This document shows, one piece after another, positions 41,216-52,599 of a stretch of 64,000 nucleotides of DNA. Below the pieces are notes generated by a model that was given only the letters and a program-made list of their open reading frames with translations, ran no database searches and was not told the DNA's origin. Every line of letters begins with the position of its first letter. Positions within the stretch are counted from its first letter, which is position 1. This DNA is from Paraspadella gotoi (lineage: Eukaryota > Chaetognatha), in the NCBI GenBank assembly GCA_051294375.1, contig CM119268.1:19536625-19600624 (forward strand), read 5' to 3'. Position numbers and translations under genes: made by a program.

Positions 41216-41779
41216 AAAGAGATAAGTAAGCAAGAAAAATAAAATAATACGTTCATAAAAACATTAATGATTTTTGGACCTCATAAACTAGTCTTCATAC
41301 AAAGCCTACAGGGTCCAGCTATGTCCGGCTATGTAAGAAGGATAGCAGCCTGAAACCACAATCGCTCGCCCAACAAAAAAAAAAAAAAACAGTAAAAAAA
41401 AATAAAAAAGAAAGAAATAAGAGAGAATAATAAAAAGAAACATTTATCGACTTTTGAAACAAAGTTACAAGACGAGCGAAGTCACGCAAAGAGAGAGACG
41501 TAACCAGAGGCGTCTTTACTATTTTTCCCGCGAGATGCTAATGATGGAAAGAGTAACACAGGGTCTGTTTATTTTCGACCAGAAGATGAACGGACAGACG
41601 GATTGAGACAGACAAAGAGACAAACGTGGATGTCGGCGATACTGTCGATAATATAGCTGGTTGCGATATTGTCGATGACCGAAATGCCGTGGATGCTGTC
41701 GATGCGGAACACAAAGTCGACATAAAGAAAATTTGTATCTTTGAATAGTATAATAAATAATTCAATACTACGTATTAAA

Positions 41780-41892
<113 letters not shown>

Positions 41893-42035
41893 CCCACCCA
41901 TTCACTCAATCTCTATCCTCCTTTCTTTTTACGGATCTGATTACCATGCGAACGGCAGAGTCAACCTTTCAGTTTCAAAAGCAAAAGTAATGGAAATTTA
42001 TGATGAAGAAAAGGAAAGAGAAAAAGCGCAAGTTG

Positions 42036-42195
42036 TGTCGACGGAATCGCCGTCGTCGTCCTCGTCGTCGTCCTCGTCGTCGTTGTCGTCGCCGTTGTTG
42101 TCATCGTCGCTGTCGTCGTCGCTATCGTGTTCGTCGTTGTCGTCAATGTCGTCATCATCGTTGTTGTCTTCAATATTGTCATCGCTGTCGTTGTT
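42036..42195. repeat. (GTC)n trinucleotide array with variants
   Basis: CGTCGTCGTCCTCGTCGTCG and GTTGTCATCGTCGCTGTCGT variants. All six frames give Ser, Arg, Val, Thr or Asp runs, so overlapping frames here are artefacts. Confidence 0.92.
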
Positions 42196-42589
42196 AAATA
42201 TATCTTGCCTCGCTTAAGCTCTTTTCCATCATTTGACCACTTTTAGGCCAATTCATTTTACGGTCAAATCTTCCGGGGCAGTTTTCTCCCGAGTCCATTT
42301 TCAGAGATTTTTCGATCGTAGTTCGTTTCGCTTAAAATCTCACAAAACTGTTTCGCCCGGAAGAAACTCCGTATTTACGAGTTTCTCAAGGAATTGTTTC
42401 GTGTTCAATAAAGTCTCATTTCTTTATTCGCGACTTTTCTCTTTGATCAGTTTCGTCCGGGTGAAAACACGAACGCTCGTCTCCGCGGGCGTGAAGACAA
42501 AGAAAGATCTTCGCAGTCGTCGTCATCGTCGTCGTCGTAGACAGCGTAAGTTGCTAGAGTTTTGATCAGGAACATTTCCAGGTCGGTCG
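42196..42589. other. Right-arm sequence, no gene seen
   Basis: Mirror of 37,130-37,545, containing AGAAACTCCGTATTTACGAG and GGGTGAAAACACGAACGCTC. Faint similarity to 54,930-55,090 is visible (GTAAGAAACTACGTTTTCAC; GGGTGAAACCTCAGTCAAAA). Confidence 0.45.
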
Positions 42590-43043
42590 ACAGAAAAATT
42601 CTTCACACACTTTCCTACTCGCATACAAAAAAAATCTTCACACACTTTCCTACTCACATACAAAATTCCAGGTCAATCGCCCCATCCACTCATGAGCAAT
42701 TGGTGTTCAAATAGTGAATTATATTTTTTGGTTTTTTCCATTTAAACTCATTTCCACTCGGACGATTCCATCGAAAATTTATATCCAGCTCAATCACACA
42801 CTTCCCTACCCACACACAAAATTTCATTCAAATCCATCCATCCAATCACGAGTAATTGGTGTTTTTTGCTAAGGTGGGACGGACTGACGGACGGACGGAC
42901 ATCATTTTTTTTGCATAATTTATCATAATTCGATGTTCTGACATGATATAAGTTAGTGCCCGACAATATTGAGGGGGCGGACCGACGGACCGACAAAGTG
43001 AATTATAGAGTCGGGATCTGCTGATAAGCAGATCCGACTAAAA
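42590..43043 (+). mobile_element. HX family copy, core and 3' end (right arm of repeat 2)
   Basis: A partial core unit is duplicated at 42,600-42,665 (CACACTTTCCTACTC twice). A full core follows at 42,735-42,840, then GCTAAGGTGGGACGGACTGA and (GGAC)n, CGATGTTCTGACATGATATA, GGGGGCGGACCGACGGACCG, and an intact hairpin (GGATCTGCTGATAAGCAGAT) ending CCGACTAAAAACC. This is the cleanest 3' half in the window and a good consensus seed. Confidence 0.88.
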
Positions 43044-43623
43044 ACCCCGCGCGGCGCTCTCGCCCTTATGACGCAAAGAAAAATAAAAATAAAATTCATT
43101 TGCCGGAAAAAAAAAATATCCTTATTGAATTTACTTTGTCTGACAATTTGTACTAACAAGCCATTCCTTCCTGACAGTTATGCTGGACAAATGCATGCAA
43201 AATATGATTAGACGAGAATGATACAGTAAAATACAGTGTAAAATTCGAAATTTGGACTAGACCCCTCGTTTTTCTGATTTCTTAAACCATGAGCTATAAA
43301 TGAGTAAGACGATGGGTACAACATAAAGTGATATGTTTCTAGATGACGAAAAATTTTTCTTGAGGTTTTATTTTGAAATTTAGGTATTGTACCAATAGGA
43401 TAAATTGAGATACTCCCGCTTTGCAGAAATTTGTATTTAACTAAGATTTGTACTGCGTAGTTCAAATCCTTAGTTCTCCGATGATAAAATATAGTTTTGC
43501 ATAACTTTTGAAAGGAAAGAGATAGGAAGGTGGGTGTGATTTCAAATTAAAGCCCTAATCATGGGACACCTTTCTGAAATAGTTTTTATAAATTTTATCA
43601 TTAAAGGAAAAATTTTTTTTTAT
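43044..43623. other. Right-arm sequence, no gene seen
   Basis: Mirror of 36,010-36,610. No recognisable feature. Confidence 0.5.
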
Positions 43624-43765
43624 TTTGAACAACGAATTTATTTAGCATGAAAAATGGACATGTTTCGGCTTCAATGTAAGACTCGATCATCATCAGCGCT
43701 GATGAAGGCTTACATTGAAGCCGAAACATGTCCATTTTTTATGCTAAAATAATTCGTTGTTCAAA
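43624..43765. repeat. Foldback with 57-base arms and a hammerhead-core-like inner sequence
   Basis: Arms 43,624-43,680 and 43,709-43,765 are near-perfect reverse complements, from TTGAACAACGAATT to ATGTAAG. Within 43,699-43,732 the plus strand reads CTGATGA, then a GGCTT/AAGCC stem, then GAAACATGTCC. That order is similar to the catalytic core of hammerhead ribozymes (CUGANGA, stem II, GAAA, stem III). A convincing stem I is not visible, so activity is doubtful. Confidence 0.6.
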
Positions 43766-43879
43766 ATAAAAACACTTTTCTCCTTTAATGCTACCAATGC
43801 AAAGAAACAAAAGAACCAAAACAATATAAATTTTATCCAAAAATGTTTAGACAAGATTCATTTAAAACCTAGTTACAAG
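43766..43879. other. Outer end of inverted repeat 2 right arm
   Basis: Mirror of 35,735-35,855; ends at CTAGTTACAAG before the N gap. Confidence 0.6.
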
Positions 43880-44211
43880 NNNNNNNNNNNNNNNNNNNNN
43901 NNNNNNNNNNNNNNNNNNNNNNNNNNNNNNNNNNNNNNNNNNNNNNNNNNNNNNNNNNNNNNNNNNNNNNNNNNNNNNNNNNNNNNNNNNNNNNNNNNNN
44001 NNNNNNNNNNNNNNNNNNNNNNNNNNNNNNNNNNNNNNNNNNNNNNNNNNNNNNNNNNNNNNNNNNNNNNNNNNNNNNNNNNNNNNNNNNNNNNNNNNNN
44101 NNNNNNNNNNNNNNNNNNNNNNNNNNNNNNNNNNNNNNNNNNNNNNNNNNNNNNNNNNNNNNNNNNNNNNNNNNNNNNNNNNNNNNNNNNNNNNNNNNNN
44201 NNNNNNNNNNN
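43880..44211. other. Assembly gap (332 N)
   Basis: 332 N. Confidence 1.
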
Positions 44212-44235
44212 TATAAAATTATAAATTAAAAGTTA

Positions 44236-44437
44236 TTTTCAGTTTGATATAGTTTGGATGTTTACATTCTTGTTTGTGAAAAAAAAAGAGCAGCGAGGAT
44301 CGACGACTTAGCTTTGCAAGGATCGCNNNNNNNNNNTTCAGTTTGATATAAATAGTTTGGATGTTTACATTCTTGTTTGTGAAAAAAAAAAGAGCAGCGA
44401 GGATCGACGACTTTGCTTTGCAAGGATCGCAGCAGCA
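44236..44437 (+). repeat. Duplicate of about 90 bases on both sides of a 10-N gap
   Basis: Bases 44,237-44,326 and 44,338-44,430 are nearly identical (CAGTTTGATATA...AGTTTGGATGTTTACATT...GGATCGACGACTT). A 10-N gap lies between them at 44,327-44,336. This is best explained as an unmerged contig overlap. Confidence 0.85.
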
Positions 44438-44700
44438 GAAGCAGCGTCTTTTCTCTCTCTCTCTTCACTTAGAGAAAGAATTCCGCGGTCAAAGAGTTAC
44501 GTCGTTCTTTTCTGGATCGACAGCAGCAGCTGCGATCGGTGGAAAAGCTGAAAGAAATGACTGCGATTGGAGTTTTGGTCGGCCTTCTTCTTGCCGACCG
44601 TGAGAACGCGGCGAGCGCGTCGGGCGCTGCGACGCCGACCCCTTTTCCCTGACACCAGGTGCAGCGTGCCCGCAACGATTTTATGAACTTTAAAGTCTAA
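44438..44700. other. GC-richer unidentified sequence
   Basis: It contains GCAGCAGAAGCAGCG and the foldback GGTCGGCCTTCTTCTTGCCGACC (44,578-44,600). Open frames of 64-88 codons overlap on both strands without a recognisable domain. It could include an exon, but I cannot support one. Confidence 0.4.
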
Positions 44701-45960
44701 ATGACTCGTATAGAATCGTTGACATATCATTAAAATACTAATAATATCATAAGGATATGTCATTAGTGAAGCTGTTTCAAAAGCGCAATTTCAAATTTGT
44801 TTAAAAATTTTGATACCCGGTATCGTAATGTGAAACGTAAGTATGTGATGTTACATTTTGAGGGACATGTTATGGCTCTAAGTGATCTATAAGTGACTCT
44901 AGAGAGAATGAAAGTTTTGACTTCGTCAATTTTGACAATGTATTTTAAACTTGGCTTCCCCAGTTGAGAGTCAGGTTTAGAACAAGAGTTTGAAAGTAGC
45001 AATATAATGGATGTAATAAAATAATGCATGCATATTTTAAAATTAATATATTATTAATTATTAACTTATAACTAGTTAATTTTATAACAAGTTTTCTTTG
45101 AAATGGAGAAATCATTTTAAGAATATTTTAGGAATGTTTTGGAAATATATATATATATGTATATAAGATTTTTTGAAAAAAATAAAATTTTTTCATTGCC
45201 TATGCATTGATAAATATTATAATGCTTCAGAGTTATACTATGCTTCTCTGGTAAAAGAAGTGATAGTAATATTTATAAAGTGTATTGTGGACAAGTAAAT
45301 TTTATATTACAGGACTCCTAATGATAAAAGTGACCAATTTTGACCCACCTTAATGAATACCGAGTGGGACTATGAAAATGTTTGGAGAATAAAATGTGTT
45401 TTATTCGAATTCTTATATAAAATAAGATGGAGTATATTAATAAATGTGTTATGGTTTGGAAATATGTCAAAAATAAATATCAATGTAAGTGTATTTTTTT
45501 TGTAAAGATGATCTTTAGTAAGAGTAAACTGTCATCATTTGTTTTTTTCATGATTTTCTTATTATTATATACTTAAATGAACTCTTTAACTAAGTGATTA
45601 GTTAAATAATCGACTAAATATGTAATTCTACCAAATTATATGTTTTATTGGAGAATAACTTAATTTTACATTTTTAAGATAAAATGTGATTAGGTTTCAA
45701 AGAACCAAACTACAACAATAGCTAAAATATTAGGAATCAAATATGGTGAAGAAGATTCCCTGGGGGGGTTTCTCAGTTTCAGATGAGAATATTGTTTGAG
45801 CAGTGCTTAATCTCGACTAAATATTAACTCAATCCATATATCAAAAGATAAAAGTAGAATAATAATTTTATTAATTATTCAAAATCCAATAATCATTGAG
45901 AGACGTGCATCAGCATGACAGATACGCAACAGCGCCAAGATGCAGCAGCAGAAGTAGTAG
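44701..45960. other. AT-rich sequence, no gene seen
   Basis: No repeats shared with the rest of the window were recognised except a GACCCACCTTAATGAATACC word (45,342) resembling AT-1. An ATATATATATATATGTATATA run is at 45,147-45,165. Confidence 0.5.
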
Positions 45961-45962
45961 TA

Positions 45963-46042
45963 GAGTCGAGACGCAGCAACAGTAGCAGTAGAGCCGAGAA
46001 GCAGCAACAGTAGCAGTAGAGCCGAGACGCAGCAACAGCTCA
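45963..46042 (+). repeat. 28-bp minisatellite, about three units
   Basis: Unit GCAGCAACAGTAGCAGTAGA then GCCGAGAC, repeated nearly three times. It is preceded by a (CAG/TAG)n patch at 45,940-45,962. Confidence 0.88.
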
Positions 46043-47890
<1,848 letters not shown>

Positions 47891-48052
47891 CGGTCATTTC
47901 GAATAGAATTATTTATTAACAAAATAATCTGTCCAACACTGAGCCAACCAGACTGAGTTTCGATTTAAAGTTTTAAAGTTGATTTGAAGCCTTTTGTTTG
48001 TCTCTAAATCAAATAATTTCCATCAGATGTCATTTCTATAATTCGCTCGCAA

Positions 48053-48941
48053 TTGACGTCACCAGTATTTGCTGACGCTGCGCCGTCATTCGACTTATTA
48101 AACACCGCCGCCCACAACTTCACTGACGCTGAGATGGCGTCAGGCGGCGCCCCATCCCAAGAATGGCGCTACGAAAATGAGGAGCATCGAGCAGCCCTCG
48201 CGACGGCGACGCGCGGGTCGCCAAGCGGAAACCGGATCTGCTGGATTTTGATTCATCCAATATCGAGATTTGGATCATGAGGATCGAGGCAGCCTACGTG
48301 CGCACAGGAGTGAACGCCCAAGCTAAAATTTTCCCACTTAGAATCAAAGATTGGAGTAAACGTGGACCCCAAGGTCAACGAATTTCTCTATGGAGACGCC
48401 ACGGAGGCATCATGGCAACGATTCCTTGCCTATCTTCGTAAAGAATACGGCATTACTCGATGCCAGCAAGCGACGACGCTCATCGAAGGCATCGGCGCGG
48501 ACGGTCTCAAGCTGTCGAAACATCTCGCCAAGTTGAAGAAGTCGAGATCCGTCACGATCGACGACAACCACGAGGAATGGATCTTGCGCGAGCTTCCACC
48601 GGAAGTGCGACGCCAGCTCGAGGATAAGGCCGACGAAATATCGGCCGACAATCTTTGCAATATTGCCGACAGCCATTTCAACAATGTTGGAAGCCTCAAG
48701 GTGCGGCAAACCTCTTCTCTCATCCACAACGTCGACCAGGGAATCGGAGGAGGAGAAAGGCGTAAACGCGGTTGCAACCAACTTCAAGAAATCCTTCAAA
48801 GGGAAAAAGCGCCATAACCAAGCCCCCAAAGACAAAGCGAATCCAAAGCTTGTCACATTCTGTCAGAAACACGCCAAGTTCGGTGATGACGCTTGGTTGT
48901 GCGTGGTTGGATGCTCCCGGTACGACGAGAACCAGCGATGA
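48053..48941 (+). pseudogene. gag: gag remnant of the Gypsy element
   Basis: The N-terminal part starts near 48,053 (Asp-Ala-Ala-Pro-Ser-Phe-Asp-Leu-Leu). The capsid region then moves to a second frame at about 48,225-48,360, with the landmark Ile-Trp-Ile-Met-Arg-Ile-Glu-Ala-Ala-Tyr. It moves to a third at 48,362-48,735, with Leu-Pro-Pro-Glu-Val-Arg-Arg-Gln-Leu, a pattern typical of Gypsy capsid-like proteins in invertebrates. The C-terminal part (about 48,740-48,941) is in yet another frame. It holds a Cys-x2-His-x2-Phe-Gly-Asp-x2-x2-Cys-like motif that corresponds to the nucleocapsid-like Cys/His motif of this group. At least three frameshifts separate the pieces. The protein would assemble the intracellular particle. 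The start codon is uncertain. Confidence 0.75.
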
Positions 48942-48949
48942 CAAGAGGG

Positions 48950-49204
48950 AAATGCCAAAGGGGGACGGCGCCGGTGATTCTACTCGATCACCGGCGTACA
49001 GCGACCTCCTCTTCATTTGTGACTCCAAAGATCAAACAAAGTGGCGGCAAACGGATCGTCGATTGTTTCGGAACAATCGAGCGGGTGGTACAGCTGGGCA
49101 ACGGGCAATTCCAGTACGAGTTTGTCGTCGCCGACGTAAAACAGCACATTCTCGGCGCGGACTTTTTAGCAGAGAATTTTCTCGCTCCAAACCATCGTGA
49201 CTGA
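48950..49204 (+). pseudogene. pol: pol: retropepsin remnant lacking the active-site segment
   Basis: The segment just before the catalytic loop is recognisable in one frame (Asp-Leu-Leu-Phe-Ile-Cys-Asp-Ser-Lys at about 49,005-49,030). The segment after it is in another frame: Phe-Val-Val-Ala-Asp-Val-Lys-Gln-His-Ile-Leu-Gly-Ala-Asp-Phe-Leu at about 49,120-49,170, the usual hydrophobic Ile-Leu-Gly-x-Asp-Phe-Leu motif of aspartic proteases. The intervening Asp-Thr-Gly loop is missing, as if 30-50 codons had been lost near 49,040. Without it the protease cannot process the polyprotein. A stop follows at 49,202. Confidence 0.75.
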
Positions 49205-49425
49205 CTGCTGCTAGATCTTCGCGATTATTCGACAATTGCAGCCTCAACGGCGATGGAGACAGGAGCACACGTGAACTTTGTAGACCGTCAGGGGGAGAAA
49301 TACTATAAGCTGTTAGAATCCTTCCCAGCTCTCTCAACTCTGTCATTCGAATTAAAAGATCCCAAGCATGGAGTAACTCAGTCTATCCCAACCAAATACG
49401 GCCTTGCCAGTCAAAAGCGAGGCGA
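49205..49425 (+). pseudogene. pol: pol: protease-RT linker
   Basis: The frame at 49,253-49,474 contains Lys-His-Gly-Val-Thr-Gln-Ser-Ile-Pro-Thr, the conserved phrase that precedes reverse transcriptase in Gypsy-type Pol proteins. It then frameshifts, and the sequence continues in the RT frame from about 49,400 (Leu-Asp-Pro-Glu-Lys-Leu equivalent). An in-frame stop separates it from the protease part. Confidence 0.7.
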
Positions 49426-50045
49426 TTGGATCCCGAGAAGCTGGCAGTCGCGAAAAGAGAACTGGAAAAGATAGTATCGCTCGAAATTGCTCGTCGAAGG
49501 AAATCGGAATGGTCATCGCCGCTTCACGTCGTGGCAAAACCCGATGGAGGGTGGCGCTGCTGCAGCGATTACCGCCGTTTGAACGCACAGACAATCGACG
49601 ATAAGTACCCTATAAAGTTATTTACGGATTTCAACTCCCAGCTGGAGGGAAAAAAAACAGTTTTTTTCCAAGATCGATTTGCTAAAGGGATACCACCAGA
49701 TCCCGGTGAACCTCGACGACGTCAAGAAGACAGCCGTAATCACTCCATTTGGCCTTTACCTTTTTCCTCGCTGCCCGTTTGGCTTAAAAAACGCAGGAAG
49801 GATTTCCAAAGGCTCATGGACAAAATCCTCGGGGACATACCCCACACGTTCGTGTACCTAGACGACATCCTCGTCGCTTCAACCACGCTAGAGGAACACT
49901 ATCGAGACCTTGAACGCGTTTTCAAGGCGCTGGATGCAAATGGCCTGGTTGTAAACACAAAAAAGTGTCTATTAGGGCAAGAATCATTGGAATTCTTGGG
50001 TTTTCTTTTAGACAAACGAGGCGTACGCCCTCTCCCAGACTGGCA
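49426..50045 (+). pseudogene. pol: pol: reverse transcriptase, two frameshifts
   Basis: Fingers: Glu-Trp-Ser-Ser-Pro-Leu-His-Val-Val-Ala-Lys-Pro-Asp-Gly-Gly-Trp (49,507-49,555), then Asp-Tyr-Arg-Arg-Leu-Asn. Palm motif with the first catalytic Asp (Lys-Ile-Asp-Leu-Leu-Lys-Gly-Tyr-His-Gln-Ile) starts near 49,670 but is out of frame after a 7-T run, where one extra T would explain the shift. Pro-Phe-Gly-Leu motifs follow. A second shift near 49,795-49,803 returns to the first frame. The catalytic Tyr-Leu-Asp-Asp lies at 49,855-49,866 within Phe-Val-Tyr-Leu-Asp-Asp-Ile-Leu-Val-Ala-Ser. The thumb begins with Phe-Leu-Gly-Phe and stops after Arg-Pro-Leu-Pro-Asp; the remainder of the thumb is missing. 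Confidence 0.9.
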
Positions 50046-50345
50046 AAAAACCGAAAGCTATGACCGCCTTTTGATAAGGAACTATTTGGTGCGTTTAGAG
50101 CAGTGCGACATTTCAGACACTGGATCGAAGGAAGATCATTTACTCTATACACCGATCATCAGAGCCTAGTTTCAGCGATAAGGAAAAAAAGCGGAACCGC
50201 AAACAGTTCGACAATCTTATCTTATCTTATCTTATCTTATCTTATCTTATCTTATCTTATCTTATCTTATCTTATCTTATCTTACGACGGACGTAAGATA
50301 CTTGAAAGGAAAGGCCAACGTAGTCGCAGATTCGTTATCCCACCC
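50046..50345 (+). pseudogene. pol: pol: truncated RNase H with embedded pentanucleotide repeat
   Basis: After the RT thumb the frame jumps into the middle of RNase H: Phe-Asp-Lys-Glu-Leu, then His-Phe-Arg-His-Trp-Ile-Glu-Gly-Arg-Ser-Phe and Thr-Asp-His-Gln-Ser-Leu (50,105-50,170). The first part of RNase H and the connection are absent (about 150-200 codons). The usual Leu-Ser-Tyr-Ile-Ser-like strand is replaced or expanded by an ATCTT array (50,214-50,284). Then the conserved Tyr-Leu-Lys-Gly-Lys-Ala-Asn-Val-Val-Ala-Asp-Ser-Leu-Ser segment resumes at about 50,300-50,345 in a different frame. Confidence 0.85.
50214..50284 (+). repeat. (ATCTT)n pentanucleotide microsatellite inside RNase H
   Basis: About 14 perfect units. 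In one frame three units read Ile-Leu-Ser-Tyr-Leu. Because Gypsy RNase H normally has Leu-Ser-Tyr-Ile-Ser at this position, the array probably grew from that coding sequence. Confidence 0.95.
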
Positions 50346-50842
50346 AAACGCCCCGTCGACGGAGCCGGCCAAAGCAGCAGAGCCAACGACCCTCAATTCG
50401 AAGCAAGCGACGCCATCTCCGACAATCGTCACCTCGACGACAAATCCGACACTGTTGACAAACGACTCGACAACGACAGCATCGCCGACAGAGAACCCGC
50501 AAGAGTCAGCAATCGACCGACCGATCAAAACCGATCGCCTCGAGGATGCGAACGCCATGATATCGTCGCTAACAAGCTTAGCGATTGACTTCGAGCAAAT
50601 GGCTCGAGAACAGGTCCTAGATCCCGATTATAGAAGTCCTGTCCTAAATGAAGAAATAAAATGTTTGCCAAAAACTTCATAAATTATGTTTTTAATCTAT
50701 CTCCAAATGTAAAGAATACATTGTAAAGTGGAGGCCTCTTATTACAAACGATTTTATTCTACATGAACTTGGAACAAGCACTTCGAAGTCACGTGACTCA
50801 TTTTTCCCTGCGCCAACCTGGCTTAGCTATTCGCCACAACCA
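50346..50842 (+). mobile_element. Gypsy element: RNase H-integrase linker and 3' segment
   Basis: The open frame from RNase H continues Thr/Ser/Pro-rich to about 50,640 (Ile-Asp-Phe-Glu-Gln-Met-Ala, then Asp-Pro-Asp-Tyr-Arg). This corresponds to the tract before integrase. It then joins the 3' segment (CTGTCCTAAATGAAGAAATA, AAAGAATACATTGTAAAGTG, GCTATTCGCCACAACCAC) that is shared with 35,103-35,280. No integrase follows. Confidence 0.75.
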
Positions 50843-51589
<747 letters not shown>

Positions 51590-51699
51590 CAAGTGTTGAG
51601 GAGTAAAGAAAGAAGCTAAATGGATAAACAGGTGTCGATGCACCTGAGCTCAATCATGTCTTTTATTTTTCTTTTTGTCTTTAAAACATTCGTAAGCTT

Positions 51700-52590
51700 A
51701 TCTTCAAGTCGTTCTTCTCTTTATCTTTCTTCTTTTCTCACTTTTTCCTTTTATTTTTTTTTCTCCTTTACGATCTATTTCTTACTTTCTTTCTTTTTTC
51801 CATTTCTCTTTTTTCTATCTCTCATTGCATTCCTGCCTCTATTTTCCTTCAGTTCCTCTCCTTTTTTTCTTTTTTCTTTCAATTTCCTCTCAGCATTCCT
51901 CCACTCTTCCTTTCCTTTAGTCTCTCTCCTTTTTCTTGTTCTCTTTCTATTTCGTCTCAGCATTCCTCCACTCTTTCTTTTCTCTTGTTCCTTTCCTTTT
52001 TTTCTTTCTATTTCGTCTCAGCATTCCTCCACTCTTTCTATCCTCGAGTTCCTTTCCTTTTTTTTATTTCTATTTTGTCTTAGCATTCCTCCACTCTTTC
52101 TTTCCTTTAGTTCCTTTTCTTTTTTCTTTTTTCTTTCTATTTTGTCTCAGCTTTCCTCCACTCTTTCTTTCCTTCAGTTCCTTTCCTTTTTTTCTTTTTA
52201 TTTTGTCTCAGCATTCCTCCACTCTTTCTTTTCTTCAGTTCCTTTCCTTTTTTTTCTTTTTATTTTGTCTCAGCATTCCTCTACTCTTTCTTTCCTTCAG
52301 TTCCTCTCCTTTTTTTCTTTTTCTCTTTCTATTTCGTCTCAGCATTCCTCCACTCTTTCTTTCCCTCAGTTCCTTTCCTTTTTTTTCTATTTCGTCTCAG
52401 TATTCCTCCACTTTTTCTTTCCTTCAGTTCCTTTCCTTTTTTTTCTTTGTACTCGTCTCAGAATTACTCTACTCTTTCTTGCCTTCAGTTCCTTTCCTTT
52501 TTTTTTTCTATTTCGTCTCAGCATTCCTCCACTCTTTCTTTCCCTCAGTTCCTGTCTTTTTTCTTTTTTTCCTTTTATTTCATCTCATCA
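51700..52590 (+). repeat. 62-bp pyrimidine-rich satellite array, block 1
   Basis: About 11 clear units from 51,885 onward, each with the anchor CGTCTCAGCATTCCTCCACT followed by CTTTCTTTCCTTCAGTTCCT and a T/C run; spacing is about 57-68 bp. Before 51,885 the sequence is related but degenerate. Absence of A-containing stop codons on the plus strand leaves long open frames in all three plus phases (one over 360 codons, Phe/Leu/Ser-rich). The repeat explains them. Confidence 0.92.
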
Positions 52591-52599
52591 TTCCTTCCC

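Larger units (their letters stand above)
47891..50842 (+). mobile_element. Degenerate Ty3/Gypsy retrotransposon, integrase missing
   Basis: The order is 5' leader (47,891-48,050), gag remnant, retropepsin remnant, reverse transcriptase, RNase H, start of the linker to integrase, then a 3' segment (50,638-50,842). The leader and the 3' segment are not copies of one another, so they are not LTRs as such. Both are shared with the short element at 34,861-35,280. There are many frameshifts, an internal deletion across the protease active site, another between the RT thumb and RNase H, and no integrase zinc finger or DDE core. It is therefore non-functional, at least as assembled. A few frameshifts lie in homopolymers and could be sequencing errors. 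Confidence 0.85.

Noticed and set aside
42036-42195. Ser-rich, Arg-rich and Thr-rich frames
   Set aside because: All arise from one trinucleotide array in different phases.
47891-50842. Flanking sequences of the Gypsy remnant as an LTR pair
   Set aside because: The left and right shared segments are different from each other; no direct terminal repeat is visible.
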